Origin: Geosiphon pyriformis | Taxonomy: Eukaryota > Glomeromycota > Glomeromycetes > Archaeosporales > Geosiphonaceae | Reading direction: 5' to 3' | DNA: 64,000 bases | Assembly: GCA_016748015.1 (NCBI GenBank) | Contig: JAAOMT010000571.1 | Coordinates: 809,095-873,094 of the forward strand | Shown: positions 49,701 to 63,315 of the stretch, piece after piece | Position numbering within the stretch: position 1 is the stretch's first letter | Layout of the letters: each line of letters starts with the position of its first letter | The notes under the pieces: generated by a model | Database searches by the model: none | Told to the model about the DNA's origin: nothing | What the model saw: only the letters and a program-made list of their open reading frames with translations | Translations under genes and position numbers: made by a program

Positions 49701-51415
49701 TCCCAGTCATAAGGCTTAGGAATCATTGAAACTCATGCCCTTCTCCACAATACAGGCACTATACCAACAGATAAACACATGTTTAACAACACCAAAAGGC
49801 ACTTCAGTACTTTTTCACCACCATGTTTCCACAGTTTGTTAGGAATGCCAGACAGGCCAGTGGCTTTGCCATCAGGCAGACTACCAATGACCAAAAGCAA
49901 TTCATTTATACTGATTGCATCTATCACACTAGAAAAGGTACCATTCCTAACATAGTCTAAAAATGCATATTAATGAGCCCAAAGACTAAGAATTACAGAA
50001 GACACCACACGTTTTCTTGTCCAACCTTCCATAATACTGTCGACATTCAATCTCATCTCATCTGGCTCCAAAATCAACTCATTATCAACTACCAAATGAT
50101 CCAACACAACTTTACGAAAAGATCTATTTAAAACACTTCTAATTATACTCTTCTTATCTGAACAAAACTTTTCCATGCACTTTTTGACAGCCTCCCTGAT
50201 AGAAGTCTTCTGTGCCAACTTTGATTTGTATAATTTAGACTTCTTATATTCTTTCTTGATAAGTGACAAATACTTAAGAACATCCTCTGATTTTTAACCA
50301 TTGCAAACCATGTCTTCCAAAACAAGAGCATTAGCAGCATCCAAAGATGCCCACTTTTTAGTAAGACAATCAAAACCAAGAATATCAACAGAGCTTAGTT
50401 TTTTGACAATCTTGGCAACCAACAACTCCAAACCCAAAAATCTAAAAGATTGCATATTCCTTGAACACTGAAAAACACTGAACCAATGTCTAGAAAATAT
50501 CTCATCAGCAGAATCTATCAAAGCCTTTTCCAGCAGTAACCACATAGCATCTAAATTATGTTCAGCAACAGTGGCAAAAAATCTATCCTTTACTATCAAA
50601 ATCTTGGTGGAGGAGCAGTCCCTAAAATGAGACCACCCAATACTATCTGCATCTTTGATTTTGAATTTCCAACAATTCTTATTAGCCTGCTTATGCAAAT
50701 TATTCAAGAGCTCTTCCAAATTGACCAACACAACAATGGCATTGTAATCTATATCAAAAAAATCAGAAACAGAACCAACCCAATGTTTAGCAACAGAGGA
50801 AGACAAACTCTCACTAACAAAAATGTAATCAATAGTCTTTTCAACATCTCTTGAATTGGACCAAGTAGGAGTATTAACCAAATGATGACCAGCAAACAAA
50901 TTGACCAGACCCAGATTTGAGCAGAACCTGAAATTCGCACTCCTTCCAGACCCACATTTATTAAAATCCCCTCTTAGGACCACAAAAGTGCTGGAGTTAA
51001 CAGTCTTAACAATAATGAAGTTCACTTCAGATGTCTGCCCAAAACAAACACTAGAGGAAGCACCAGCATACAAATTGAGTACAGTCACAGAGAGCTTGCC
51101 TTTGAATAGAAGCCATACTGAAACAACCCAACCAGGCACCTTCTCAACCTTAGACACATGTCAAGCCAGAGAATTGTTCATAATAACAGCCACTCCAGCA
51201 CTAAGAAAACCTTCCTCCAAACCTGATATGAAGATATGCACACCTTCAAACTTATTAGCAATCCACAGCTTAATACTGGACCTCAATTTAGTTTCTGTGA
51301 CAAAAGACACCAAATTACCAAAATTCACATGCCAATGCACAATGTTCATTTGCTTGGCAGGAACATTAATACTCCAGACATTACACATACCAAATTTCCA
51401 AACTAACTCACTCAT
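46736..51415 (-). pseudogene. LINE F ORF2: APE endonuclease-RT-RNase H-finger polyprotein
   Basis: Starts at the ATG at 51415, overlapping the ORF1 stop by ATGA. Endonuclease: CNVWSINVPAKQ, RGDFNKCGS, IDYIFVS, but the late His box reads FFDIDYNAI (His to Tyr). RT: LPDGKATGLSGIPNKLWKH, MIPKPYDW, LVLQDMQKAYDSISW, DSLDQSEVFSFLL and the motif C box with GAT AAC (Asp-Asn). RNase H: YTNGSLKGAGF (first Asp is Asn), LAELQAIALFLECV and HIDSQAVID. The finger CLLCGEVEFLDHVFTC is intact. Broken by stops at 51161 (CGA to TGA), 49970, 49733, 48710 and others, plus frameshifts. Confidence 0.87.
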
Positions 51416-53297
51416 TGAGAGACAATAAAAGCTGGCAAATCCAGACTAGAACACAAATGATCCAACTTTTCCAAAACCAACTCAACTAACACTTCTAAAG
51501 CCACCAACTTAGATTTCAATCCACCCATCTTGGAGGTTAAAACCTTAGAACTACTTGAGCTAAGATTGGCAACTGTGTCCACAACAATTACAAGAGAAAG
51601 GATAGAAAACACCAGTGTATCATCTATGGCCATATCTGAATTCACAACAGAGTTCAAAAGCACTGAAACGACCAGAAATAAGACAGATGACTTGGATGCC
51701 AGAAGCACCAATTCCATAAAACTTAGCTTCTTTATAATTTCAGACACCTGATCTGCCAAAAGTTCCAGAGACCTTTCCAAGACCACCAAACAATCACTTA
51801 AGCCAGAGAAGACCACAAGCGCAGGAGAAGGGATACTACTAAGACCTGAGAGTTCATGAGAAAAGAGATTAGGACCAGATCCAGAGTAAATACTACCAGA
51901 AAACTTAGAGAGTGAGACCATTTGGGCCCAAGATTTGCCACCAAAAGTAGAAAGACAAGATATTGGAACACATTTTTTTTCATACAATTTAGCAAGCCAA
52001 AAATGAACTTCCTCTAAAGCACTCTTTTTGTATGATCTCTTAGATGATAGCAGCACAATTGCATCTGGTATATCACATTCAAGAGCTAAATGTCCAAAAC
52101 ACCCATACTTCTTACAACAAACTAAATCTATTCTAGCCCAAGAAAGTTTCACTCCATTGAAGATAGACTCTGTTTGAAAGGCAGATTCTAAATCATCATC
52201 AGAGGAAAAACTGACTACTGCACAGCAAATTTTATTACCAGTTTTTATGGACTTGTTTATGATGCATGTTTTTCTACCAGCTCTTTTTAAAAGATTGCCC
52301 AAATCATGAGCAGTTGTTCCCACAGGTAGAGTAAACAGAAGTGCTCTAAACCAATCCTTAAATGCCCAAGTTTCATAATTCTCCACCACTTTGGCTACAT
52401 ACACAGAATTTTTCCCAATCAGAAATGACCACTTTGAGACCAATGAATTAGCTTGGTTCATTTTAGCAAACTCTACTACAGTCTTTTGCCACATTCCAAT
52501 TAATTGAATTTTGATCGACTTAATTTTTCCAAATTCAGATACTGTGGCGACAATCATATTTTTAGGCATATCCATGGAAATTTTTTTGATTATCACAGCC
52601 CGATCTGATCTTATTTCTTGTCTCTTAAGATCACTGTTTATGATAATTCCTTTTTCTCTGGCCAATAATGCAGCCTTAATCATGCTTTCTTCAGAAGTAA
52701 ATGTAGATTGAATAATCTCCTCAAATTTTGAGGGAATAGTGGCCCCCCAAAACCATTGACTAATGAAAAAATTTTTCTAATTAACTGGGTTTTTGCCATT
52801 GCTGATTTTCCTTTCACAGCACTAAAATTGATATCAAGAGTAAAGGATTTTTTGGCAAACACCTCAACTTGAGTCTTAATAATTTTTGGGTCAATCTATT
52901 TCTTTTTCAGAGAGATTGAAAGACAAAAAGAAAGAAAGATATTTTTATCATTATCCATGACAAAATTAGGAGAACCAAAAGAGGAACCAAAAATAACACC
53001 AGTATTAACATGCTTGACTTTAGGAGTGTTGGCAGCTAAATCCAGAAGAGACCTAACATTAATGCCAGTTATGTTAGCACCTTCTTCATTACCAAACACA
53101 CTATTCACATTAGAGAACACATTGTTATCAAGCTCAGACTTGTTCAGAGAGATATTCTTTTCGTCATCTGAGTGTTTGACATTCTCAAGCACAACTTTTT
53201 TTTTCTGCAAGAAAGAGCCACCAGCAGGACTATAAAAAGCACCCTTTGGTGCCTTTTTTTTTGACATGTTGCTACTAGAAGCAGTCTTTAGATCCAT
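51412..53297 (-). pseudogene. LINE F ORF1, longest preserved ORF1
   Basis: Starts at the ATG at 53297 (MDLKTASSSNMSKKKAPKGA). A Ser/Asn-rich N-terminus runs to a TAG at 52896, then comes the box KKSFTLDINFSAVKGKS. The poly-G tract has only six bases (52743-52748), giving a frameshift. The following 423-codon stretch (51412-52683) is open and includes AVIIKKISMDMPKNMIVATV, QLIGMWQKTVVEF (Trp intact as TGG), the second RRM-like unit (ALLFTLPVGTTAHDLGNLL, CAVVSFSSDDDLESAF), the knuckle CKKYGCFGHLALEC with Tyr in place of the second Cys, and a C-terminus with heptad-like Leu. Confidence 0.83.
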
Positions 53298-53415
53298 AAA
53301 AAATGGGTTATTAGAAAGAGAAATTGTGAAATACTAATAAGAAAAAATTAAAAAACTTCTTTTTCAGAAAAGTGCTTTTTAAGAATTTGTGGAAATAAAA
53401 GAGAAAGAAGTTTTT

Positions 53416-54328
53416 AAAAATAAAAACTCTAATAATATAATATTATAAATTAAAAGTTTATTATTTTATTGTTTAAAATATTAAAAAAATTCAGAACTTT
53501 ATGTTTTTCATGTATCCTAATTTTTAATTATTTAATATTAATTTCTTTTTTATCTATTAAATTATAAATATAGCATTTTTTAATTTAATATTTATTGTAA
53601 AAATTAAATTTAAATAAGCCAAATTTAATATTATATATACTTAAAAATATTTAATTATTTGTATTAATATTATTATTATTTATAATTAAAATATATTTAA
53701 AAATTAATACAATTATTTGCAACTTAACAAAAATAATAATATAATATTATAAATACCAATATTTATATTAAAACCCAAATCCAAAAAATAAATTAATTAT
53801 ATTTTTAGTAATTTTTAATAAACTTAACTTTTTAATAAAATTATTAATAAAATCTTAATTTTATCTAAACATGTCTTTTTTAAACTAATTATAATTACAC
53901 AAAACTATATAGCTTAAAAATCAGAATTAAATATTATAAACAAATTTTTATTTGTCAATTTATTATTTTTAATAAATTTTAATACTAATATAAACTATAC
54001 AAAAACCAAATTTCTAAAATCAAACTTTTTTAATAACAAAAATTTTTTTAATTAAAATATATATTATAATAATTTAATAGTTAATTCATAAAAATAATAT
54101 TAAATTTTTTAAATAATATAAATATTATTAAATACAAAAACCTAAAACATTATAAAATTATTATTTTTATTATAAAAAACATTAAACATATTATTAATAG
54201 TAAAATACTATAATTTAAATTTTTGTAAAATTAACCAAAAATTGTTCAAAAACTGAATATTTAAATATATTAAAAATTATAATAAATTTTTAAATAATTA
54301 ATTTAAAATTTGCAGAATTTTTTTTAAT
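53416..54328. other. AT-rich spacer between LINE copies F and G
   Basis: More than 900 nt of nearly pure A/T. No ORF or RNA gene. It separates the 5' end of copy F from the 3' end of copy G, both on the minus strand. Confidence 0.6.
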
Positions 54329-54446
54329 GCTTTATAAGTAAGATCCAAATGCTACTTAATACAATACATTATATAAATAATCTAAACTAGGTGCAAATCA
54401 TGCCTTTTCTACACGTAACCAGTCATTCGGACTGATTAAGACACCA

Positions 54447-57400
54447 CTAAGCAACTATGTAAACTAAAAGATCATTACCAACACCAGAAAAGAATGAACA
54501 TGACTTATGAAAACCAAAGCAAACACCAAAAGTGTTAGCAATCCCAAGCAATCTAACAACACTAGTAGACAACCCTAATGACAGGCCGAAAATCAAAACA
54601 GGAATTGAACTGTCAAGAGAAATTAACCTGTTCTTTTCTATGAATACTCAATATTTAGCATAGACCAACCATATGCCATCTCTGAAACTAAGACTGAAAG
54701 CATGCACAAAGTTCACAATCCTTTGACTTGTGAGTTTGGGATCAAAAAAAACAAACACAACTTCCTGAAATCAATTGTTAAAAACAAAACTTTTGAAAAG
54801 AGCTATGGATGCTGAAACATTAGATGCACAAGACAACAGAAGCTAAGACACACAAGAAAAGGAACGAAAGAGACCAGAAATCAGCTCCCAAGAAGCCGCA
54901 TGGACATTCAACAACTGACAGTGGGTAGAGAGATCAATATCACAAGAGAAAACATGGTCAGAAGTCTTAACTTTACCACAAAACAAACATAATACACTAG
55001 GGTAATATTTGGAGTACAGATGCTTTCAAACAGTAACAGGCAGGCAATAATATAAGGTCTTCATAAAATATGTACACAAGCTAACAGAGGGTCTGTTTGT
55101 AAAGCCTGCAGCCATATGCAAATTAGAATGCCAAACCAAAAAAGAACATAACCAATCAATGTCTGATATCAAATCACCCAGCAGAAACTTGGAGCCAGAT
55201 CCAACTTCCCACTGCACACGATAAACTGATCTAAATACATCCTGGACAAAATATCTAGAATTACCAAAAATAAGCACATCATTAGCCAACAGGCAATGCT
55301 TTTTTAAACAAAGAAGAAGATGTCAATTAGAGCTGGAGGCAACAGCAGCAAGTGCATCCACACAATCATTCCCCACAACACCCAAGTGACCTTTCACTTT
55401 AACTCACTCCACTCTCAAATTTTTGCAATGAAGAATGTCCACAATATACTAATGCTCTACCCAACATCGAACATGAAAATCTGGACAAATCAAACGTAGT
55501 TCCAATTCGCACACATCCAGAGCAGTCTGATTATCAGAGTATAAGCATACCAAGCTATGAGGAGGAACACATTCCAAAGCCAGAGCTATGGCCTGCAGTT
55601 CTACCAAAGTAGAAGACAACAAACTATTGACCCTTACACCCAAACCCAGACCAATATCTTCAAAAAAGACAGCAGCACCAGTCTTTTTCTGGATGGTGCC
55701 CAAATCTCTTAAAGAATTATCTGTATAGACTGACAGACTACCAGCACTAACATGAGACAAATGATCACATACTAATCTAAATTTCTGAGACTCTAGAATG
55801 CTCAGAGGAGCACCAACACCCCCAAAACCAGATGAACCAACAGGAAAAGAAGTCACTTCACTAAGGAAAGTGACAGAAAGACTAAACCAATTAGGAACTG
55901 GACCATAAGGATCCAATCTTTTCCAGTACTTAAAAGTTTTCCAATTAAAAATAACATTATAATAATCACAGAGCTGATCCACAAAGGCAACACCATACTA
56001 ATATAGAGAAAGGAGACATGCATGGAACTTAGCTTCTTCAAGAACCACTGACATAAGAACCTTATACTGATGATGAAAAGAACTGCCCAAAAAACTACTT
56101 AAAGACAGATTATTTTTTGCAAAGACACAAACCACACCAGCCAAAAAATTATTCAAAAGACTGACACAAATATATACTGGAGAACTTAGGGAGTAAACAG
56201 GATGCCAACACAAAACCTGCAAGTCATGAGATCTATAAAAGAACATGTGACCCAAAGTCCCACCAGAGTTTGCAAAATTCACAAGTGATGCTATTTTGCC
56301 TTCAGATTGCACTTGTTCAAAAGACTTCAAACCATAAAAGAAAGGATGGTGGATTGAATCATTCAGGAAATCAAGAGGAAAATCTGATTTCAGTTTAAGA
56401 CTTTTTTGAATCAGAGTATTCCATTTGTTGTACACATTAAAAGATATAAAGTTGAACTGAGTCCTATAGCTCACAATAAGATGGAAAACAGCTGAAACCA
56501 AGTATAAAAATTGTTTATTTGAAATGACCTTTCTTAACACAAAGTTGGAGAAGAAATAAACATCTGACTGTGCTTTGGCCAAGCTAGGCTTCAAAGACTT
56601 TCAGTTGAAAGAAAGATGCTCAGGTACTGATGAGATTCCTCTTTTTTTGCAATAGCAATAGGCGAGCCACTAATAATTAAAGAAGGACTACCAATTTTGC
56701 AATTAATAGGGATAACAACAGTCTTGTTTGTGTTAATAGAAATGTCATTAATCCAGAAGAATTCACTGACAACATTAAGAATATGCTGAATAGCACTCTG
56801 ATTGTTACCAACCCAAATTGTATTATCAACAAAAGCCCCAGTAGTGAAAAAGGAAGACAATCCAGTAACAAGTTCTGGATGACCATTTTTTGAGATGAAA
56901 TGAGAATTCAACTTGTACCCACACACACTTTCCTGTCTTTTAATCTCACAAAGGAGAGGATTATAGAATATGCATCAGAGAAGCGGTGAGAAAAACTCTC
57001 TCTGATCCAAGCTATTATAAACACAATACCCATCAGTTAAGCCGAAATCAGTCATAACTTTGTTGAAACAGTTGCAATAAATACTACCAAAAAAATGTAT
57101 GAACTTGCTACATATTTTAATTTTAATCAAACTCTTTCTAAAATGATCCCAACCAACAAAATCATATGTCTTTCACATGTCCTGCAGAACAAGCCAGAGT
57201 TTGCGATTCTTTTTTAGAGCATCTTTTATTACCAAGCCAACTGCAAAAATAGGTGATTGTGTAGAAGTACCTTTCAGAACAGAAAAGTTGTCATCATGAA
57301 GAATATCAAAGCTGCTGCATACCAGGGAAATCCTATCAGACAGGATCTTGGAGAAAATTTTACAGGCCATTTCAATCAGAGCAATAAGATGGATGTTCAT

Positions 57401-59133
57401 GAAAACATCCTCCTATTCATATGGTTTAAGAATCATTGAGACCCAAGCCTCTCTCCAAAAACTGGACACTGACTTACTAATCAAACAAATGTTCAGAAGT
57501 TCCAAAAGCATACCCATGACAGATTTGTCACAGTGTTTCCAAAGTTCATTGGGAATACCAGAAATGCCAACAGCTTTGCCATCAAGCAGATCAGAAACTA
57601 CACCAAACAACTTATCAAAACTAATTGATCACATTACATCTGTAAATGCATTATCAAAGACATGCTCCAGGGGCTGGTATTGATGAGACCATTTACTAGA
57701 GATGTCAGAAACCACCTTGTGTCTCCTAGTCCACCCTTCCATAATTACATTCACTTTAGCCTTGACTAACTCAAGCTTCAGAATCAGTTCATTATCAACA
57801 ACTAGATGGTCCAATTCCACCTTACAGAAAGAACGTTCTAAAACACTCCTAATAGTGTGACTCTTATCATGAACAAAGCTCTCCATACACCTATCAATGG
57901 CAAACTTAATACTTGACTCCCGAGCCCTCAAAGATTCGGTAAGTTTAGAAGCATGATAAAACTTTTGCACACCAAAGAGAGCAGATCTTATACACTCCAA
58001 ATCCACACCAAAGTCCAAAAAAACCTGTACTACCAAGGCTTTATTGGAATCCAAGGAAGCCCAATGGTTTATCAAAAATGGAAACCTTGCAAAGTCCTGT
58101 TCACAGAACACATTAACTATTCTCAAAACCAAAATTTCTAATCTGTAAAACCTAGAAGAGCCTTTGGTGAAGATACTATCAAAATCCTTAAACCATTTTT
58201 TCTTAAAGAAATCATTAGTTGAAAAAACTATCACCTTACAAATAACTTCTCACATAGAATTGAAATTAGAAGACACCACAGAGAAAACAAACTCTTCAGA
58301 AAACATAGCGATATTTGCTACCATCAACACTTTGAATTCACACCACTTAGCATCATTGGCATTTTTGATATTATACTTCCAATGATCCATATTCACTTTC
58401 TTGTGAAGAAAGTTCAATTGTGCATCCAATAATCCACCCAAACCCATAAACACAGACACAGCCCAATGATCAGTGTCAAAATGTTCACCAACCTCCAAAA
58501 CACAGTAATGTATTAACGCACCAACCAAATTTGCAGAAACAAGTACATAATCAATTACTTTCACAACTTCACAAAAATTTGACCAAGTAGGTGTTTACAC
58601 TGCCAAACTTCCAACCAAAGAATTGACTAACTCCAGATCAAGACATTTTTTAAAGCTGGCACATCTACAAGAACTATCTTCATTGAAATCACCACCAAGA
58701 ATAACAAAAAAAATTCATTTATAGCTATACTCACAAGTGAATTGATTTCATCAGCCTAAGAAAGATAGACCATAAGAGATGTACCAGCATAGAGCCCCAA
58801 AATCAAGATGAAAAGCTTATTTTTAAAAAGCAGCTTGATACAGATGAGCCAACCAGGTACCTTAGAAATCTTACACACATGCCTAGCCAATGAATTATTC
58901 ATGACCACTGCAATGCCTGACTCCAAGTAACCAGAGTCTAACCAAGAAGTAAACACACAGATACCCTCAAATTTTTTAACAATCCAAGAATGTATCTTTC
59001 TTTTTAGCTTAGTTTCCATAAAAATTGAAATTAAATTGTTCATGTCCTTATGCCAATGCACAATATTGTCTTGCTTCACAGGATTGTTCATGCCCCTAAC
59101 ATTGCATGTAGCAACTTTCTAGATTAGATCTGT
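54447..59133 (-). pseudogene. LINE G ORF2: APE endonuclease-RT-RNase H polyprotein
   Basis: The initiator has become ATA (59133 region). Endonuclease: VATCNVRGMNNPVKQ, AVVMNNSLARHVCKI, VIDYVLVS. RT: LLDGKAVGISGIPNELWKH, LVLQDM and the box FVDNTIWVGNN (GAT AAT). RNase H: YTDNSLRDLGT, LVELQAIALALECV, YSDNQTALD, with the acidic triad readable (55449-55982). The finger region near 54990 is damaged. More than ten stops and shifts; segments lie at 58250-58564, 57629-58234, 56591-56926, 55998-56594 and 55026-55289. Confidence 0.84.
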
Positions 59134-59135
59134 TA

Positions 59136-60921
59136 TTAAGAGAAGAAAGCAGCAGGAACCAAACCAGCATTGTTTATTTTGGCCAAAAGGCCCATAACTG
59201 TAATTGCAAGATTTTTCAAAGTGTCTTCCATTTTCCTAATAACAGAGGAATCAAAAACCACTGCTTCTGCAACAGTCTCACCACCAGCAGCCACACTTGA
59301 ATCCTTATTCATCACTATATCCACCCCTTGATTCTGTAATGAAGAAGTTACCAACAGCTAACATCCAGAGCTAAGCTAAGAAACTGTTGACTCAAGTGTT
59401 TCCAACTTTTTAGCCAGCATGTCAACATACTCTGCAAGGCTGGCAAGACTACACTCAAGAGCAGCAAACCTATCATTGATTTCCGTCACAACCAGTAGAG
59501 ATGGCTTCATCTCCAAAAAGAAGCCAACATTTACTGAAACAACCTGGCCAAAAAGAGAGAAAGAAGAAGACCCACTTGTAATCTTCACCCAAGAGAGGCC
59601 ACCAAAAGAAACAGGATGAGTCACAAGAGCAGATTGTTTGGCATATATAGCAGCTAGTCTGCTTTTATCTGCATCTGAGAGCACTCTATGGAATGAACCA
59701 CCAGGAGAAACCTTTCCACTTTCAGCACAGTTTAAAGATATATGACCCAACTTCTCACACTTGGCACACCTGGCAGAAACAAGACTAGACCAACGTAGAT
59801 TAGTGCTTCTAAGCACCAGTATAGTTCCCATAGCAGCATTCAAAGACTTAGTAGAATTGAAGCAAACAAGCACATCTGACCTGAGCATATGTAACTAGAT
59901 AGTAATCAATGGTACAAGTTTTTCCACTCACAGATCAAACAAAGTTCCAAATATCATGAGCATTAGTTCCCATTGGCAAAATATAGAGCAGTGCCCTATG
60001 ATGATTCCTCTTATTCCATGTTTCTTTGTCAAAATCAGCTCTGGCAACACACACAGCATCTTTCTCAATCAGAATAGACCACTTATCTGTAACTAAATTA
60101 GCCTGATCTGATTGCTCAAATTCCACCACAGCTTTTTGCTACAGCCCCACCAATTGCATCTTAATCAACTTAATTATTCCAAATTTAAATAGCAAATCGC
60201 ATACAGTCTCAGCTAATATTCCAACTGGAATTTCTTTTACTACCACAGCCTGATCTGAATGACTAGTAGATTTTTTGAGATCAGTGTTTACTAAAATGTT
60301 CACTGTTTTTGCCTTTTCCATAGCCTGCATTAAGCTAGCTTCAGAGGTAAAAGAAGCATGGATGATCTCAGAAAATTTTGAGGGGGTAGAGGCCCCCCTA
60401 AAACCATTGACTTTCGAAAACAATCTTCTTACTATCATGAGCTTTTCTTGAGAAGATTTCTCAACCACTTTATCCAATCTGATATCCAAAGCAAAAAACT
60501 TCCTAACAGAAACAAGAACCAAATTCTTCAAGGAAGAAGAAAATTCTAAGGGGACATCCAAGAGAACATCATCATCAACATTAAGACTTGAAAAGTTTAT
60601 CTTTCCTAATGGCTTGTCTAAAGTCTTCTTAGTTTTGATGCTTGGCCCTTTAGGCATTTGATCACACTTTTCATCAGTGATAGTGCCATTCTTACCATAG
60701 TTAAAACTAGTTTCTTTCACTAAACACTTTTCTTCCATATTAATATTCTCAGATTCAGTGATGTTACCAGTCTCAAAACCCCAAAAATAACCACCAGACT
60801 CCTTAGTCAGAATCTCTTTGCCACTAACATTCTCTTCTAAAGCAACATCTTTTCTCTTTTTTCTTGACAAAACAGACTTGAAACCACCACTAGAACCAGA
60901 TTTTTTAACAATCTTCTTTAT
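59136..60921 (-). pseudogene. LINE G ORF1
   Basis: The expected initiator is ATA (60921-60919) where copies E and H have ATG. The 243-codon open stretch 60139-60870 spans the N-terminus and the first RRM-like unit (AVVVKEIPVGILAETVCDLL up to QLVGL) and ends at TAG 60139, the codon that is Trp in copy F. Further pieces: QKAVVEFEQSDQANLV (59935-60129), the knuckle CAKCEKLGHISLNC, and a Ser/Ala-rich end (59136-59354). The poly-G tract reads A plus six G and keeps the frame. Confidence 0.8.
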
Positions 60922-61061
60922 GATGGCAACACTAAGGCCAACAGTGGTCTCAAAATCAAAAAACGGTTTGGTTTTATCATACTGAATAATGAAAAAACTT
61001 TTTTTAAAAAACTTTTAACTCTTTTTGGGGATTTGGAATGAATGAAAAAAAGAAGTTTTTT

Positions 61062-61670
61062 TTTTTATTTGCAGATTTAATAATCAATAATTAAATAATT
61101 TTTTTAAAAATACTGTTAATATTAAAAAAAATCATAAAAATCATTTTGTTTTTAATCTAAATGTTTTTAAAAGTTTTTAAATTATATAATAATAAATAAT
61201 AATATAATATAATAAATTAAGTATTCTAAATTAAATATATAAGTTTAATTAAAACTAAATTATATTAAATTTAATAAAAAAAATCTATTTTAATATATTT
61301 AAATAATTAAAATACAATTATTTTTAACCAATTTACTTATTTATTTGGCAGTTTTATTTATATTTAACTTGATTTTAAAAACTTAAAACTTTAAAAAACT
61401 AATATTTAAACAAAAATATGTTTATTAAACTTATTATTAGAAACATTTATATTTTTATTATTTTTAATTTTATACTTTATTTAAAGCTTATTAATTTTTT
61501 TATGCAATTTACTAATAATATTGTTCTAAGTTTTAAATTTTTTTAATTTAACAAAAAAGCTTTAATTAATTTAATTATTAACAAAATTAAAATACTAATA
61601 AACTTAATAATAAACTGAATTAAATAAATTAATTTAGCCAAATTAGAGTTTAAAAAGCTAATAAAAAAAA
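61062..61670. other. AT-rich spacer between head-to-head LINE copies G and H
   Basis: About 600 nt of A/T-rich DNA with no ORF. The 5' ends of two LINE copies of opposite strand face it. Confidence 0.55.
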
Positions 61671-62393
61671 AACTTCTTTCTTTCATTCATCTCAAAATTC
61701 CCAAAAAGAGTCAAAAAGTTTATTTCAATATTCAGTATAATAAAACCAAACTGTTTTTTGATTTTGAGACCACTGTTGGCTCTAACATTATCATTATGAA
61801 AAAGATTAATAAAAATTCTGGTTCTGATGGGAGTTTTAAGCCTGTTTTGTTAAGAAAGAAGAAAAAAGGTGTTGTTTTAGAAGAGTGTGTTGGTGGAAAA
61901 GGGGTTCTGACTAAAGTGCCAGGTGGTTGTTTATGAGGCTCTGAGACTGGTAACACTACTGAGTCTAAAAGCATTGATATAGAGAAAAAATGTCTAATAG
62001 AAAAAATTAGCTTTGACTATGGTGAAAATAGAATTGTTGCTAATATAGTTCATAATCAGACACCTAAAAGACCAGGTATTAAAACTAAAAAAGCATTGGA
62101 CAAGCCGTTAGAGAAGATAGATTTCTCAGGTTATGATAATGATAATAATAATGTTTTCTTAGATGTCTTCTTAAAACTTTCCCCTTCCTTGAAGAACTTG
62201 GTTACTGTTTTTGTTAGGAAATTTTTTGCTTTGGATATTGGCTTGGATAAAGTGGTTGGGAAATTTTCTCATAAGAAGCTAATGGTGATTAGAAAATTGT
62301 TTTCAAAAGTCAATAGTTTTGGGGGGGCTTTTACCCCCTCAAAATTCTCAGGTATTATCTATGCTTCCTTCACTCCTGAATCTAGTTTGGCAC
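61671..62393 (+). mobile_element. LINE copy H, 5' end only, cut by an LTR element
   Basis: Begins with AACTTCTTTCTTTCATTCAT, the family 5' end, and runs through the ORF1 N-terminus until the LTR at 62394. The rest of the copy must lie beyond the window if it exists. Confidence 0.85.
61796..62393 (+). pseudogene. LINE H ORF1, N-terminal part
   Basis: ATG at 61796, then KKINKNSGSDGSFKPV. One TGA occurs at about 61934 (TTA TGA GGC). The open part 62096-62393 has the box VTVFVRKFFALDIGLDKVVG, a seven-base poly-G (62331-62337) in frame, and SGIIYASFTPESSLA, where the LTR begins. Confidence 0.82.
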
Positions 62394-63255
62394 TATTACT
62401 CATAAAAAAAAACAAATATAGAAAATAGCAGACCAATGAGAGAATAGTATTTAGCACGTGAGCACATTGCTCAGCAATGTGAAGCAATGTCAAAAATTAT
62501 GGCACATTGCTTAGCAATGTAGAGGAATATTAGAAAACACAGCACATTGCTCAGCAATGTGAAATAATGTTAGAAAATTAGAGCACATCACTCAGCAATG
62601 TGAGCATTGCTCAAGAAATCATAGTACATTACTCAGAAATGTGAGCGATCTCATAGAACATCAATTATGTATATATAATAGTAGCATTAGAAGTAGAAAA
62701 AGCAGAATTTTTTAGTTAGAAATCTCCCATTCACAAATATTGAATAAATAAATTATTTATCATCCAAATCCACTCTTTACTATCAACACTATATGTTAAT
62801 AGCAATTGATACTTAACCACATTGGAACAATAGCTCTTGATCATGGCTATTGATGGATACTAACTTGCATATTGTCTTGGCTCATTTCTTTATTCTTCTT
62901 TTATTTGTTTGTCTTAATTGTTGTTATTACTAACTCTATTGAGGATTAACACATGGGGTACTAATGTTAGAATATAGCACTGGTAAAAGACCCAAAAATA
63001 AAAGTAAGACACTCAATTGAGGTTAGCTTACCAGGAAAAACACCAGCCATTATGCTGAAAAAGAAATTAATGAAACTGCAGTTTCGAGAAGCTATGGATA
63101 AAACTATTACCACTAAATCTCTGTCCATTATACAAAGAACTCAACCAAAACCTTCAGATAAACACACCTTCAGATTTTTATCATCAACAACAGCCTTGAG
63201 CACCAAGTTACGGGTTTGTTATTTACTCCAACCAACCAAATAATTACCTGTAACA
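62394..63255 (+). repeat. 5' LTR of the second A element
   Basis: 862 nt, start TATTACTC, end GTAACA. It has the palindromic array (62460-62650), ATGTATATATAA as the probable promoter (about 62665), and is followed at 63258 by the primer-site-like TGGTGCTCTTTGTAAG. Confidence 0.9.
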
Positions 63256-63315
63256 TTTGGTGCTCTTTGTAAGATATAATCTTACAGAAAACCAGCACCA
63301 AAAAATAAATCAACA

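Larger units (their letters stand above)
46614..53415 (-). mobile_element. LINE copy F, full length, second subfamily
   Basis: About 6.8 kb. The 5' end near 53415 (AAACTTCTTTCTC type), the 3' end near 46614. In ORF2 the C-terminal region resembles copy B more than C, E or G, so two subfamilies coexist. It lies directly upstream (5' side) of copy E with about 380 nt of AT-rich DNA between them. Confidence 0.88.
54329..61061 (-). mobile_element. LINE copy G, full length
   Basis: About 6.73 kb, the closest relative of copy E. It is uninterrupted and therefore shows what the LTR target site in E looked like before insertion. The 5' end near 61061 carries AAACTTCTTTTTTTCATTC; the 3' end is at GGATCTTACTTATAAAGC (minus-strand reading). 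Confidence 0.88.
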
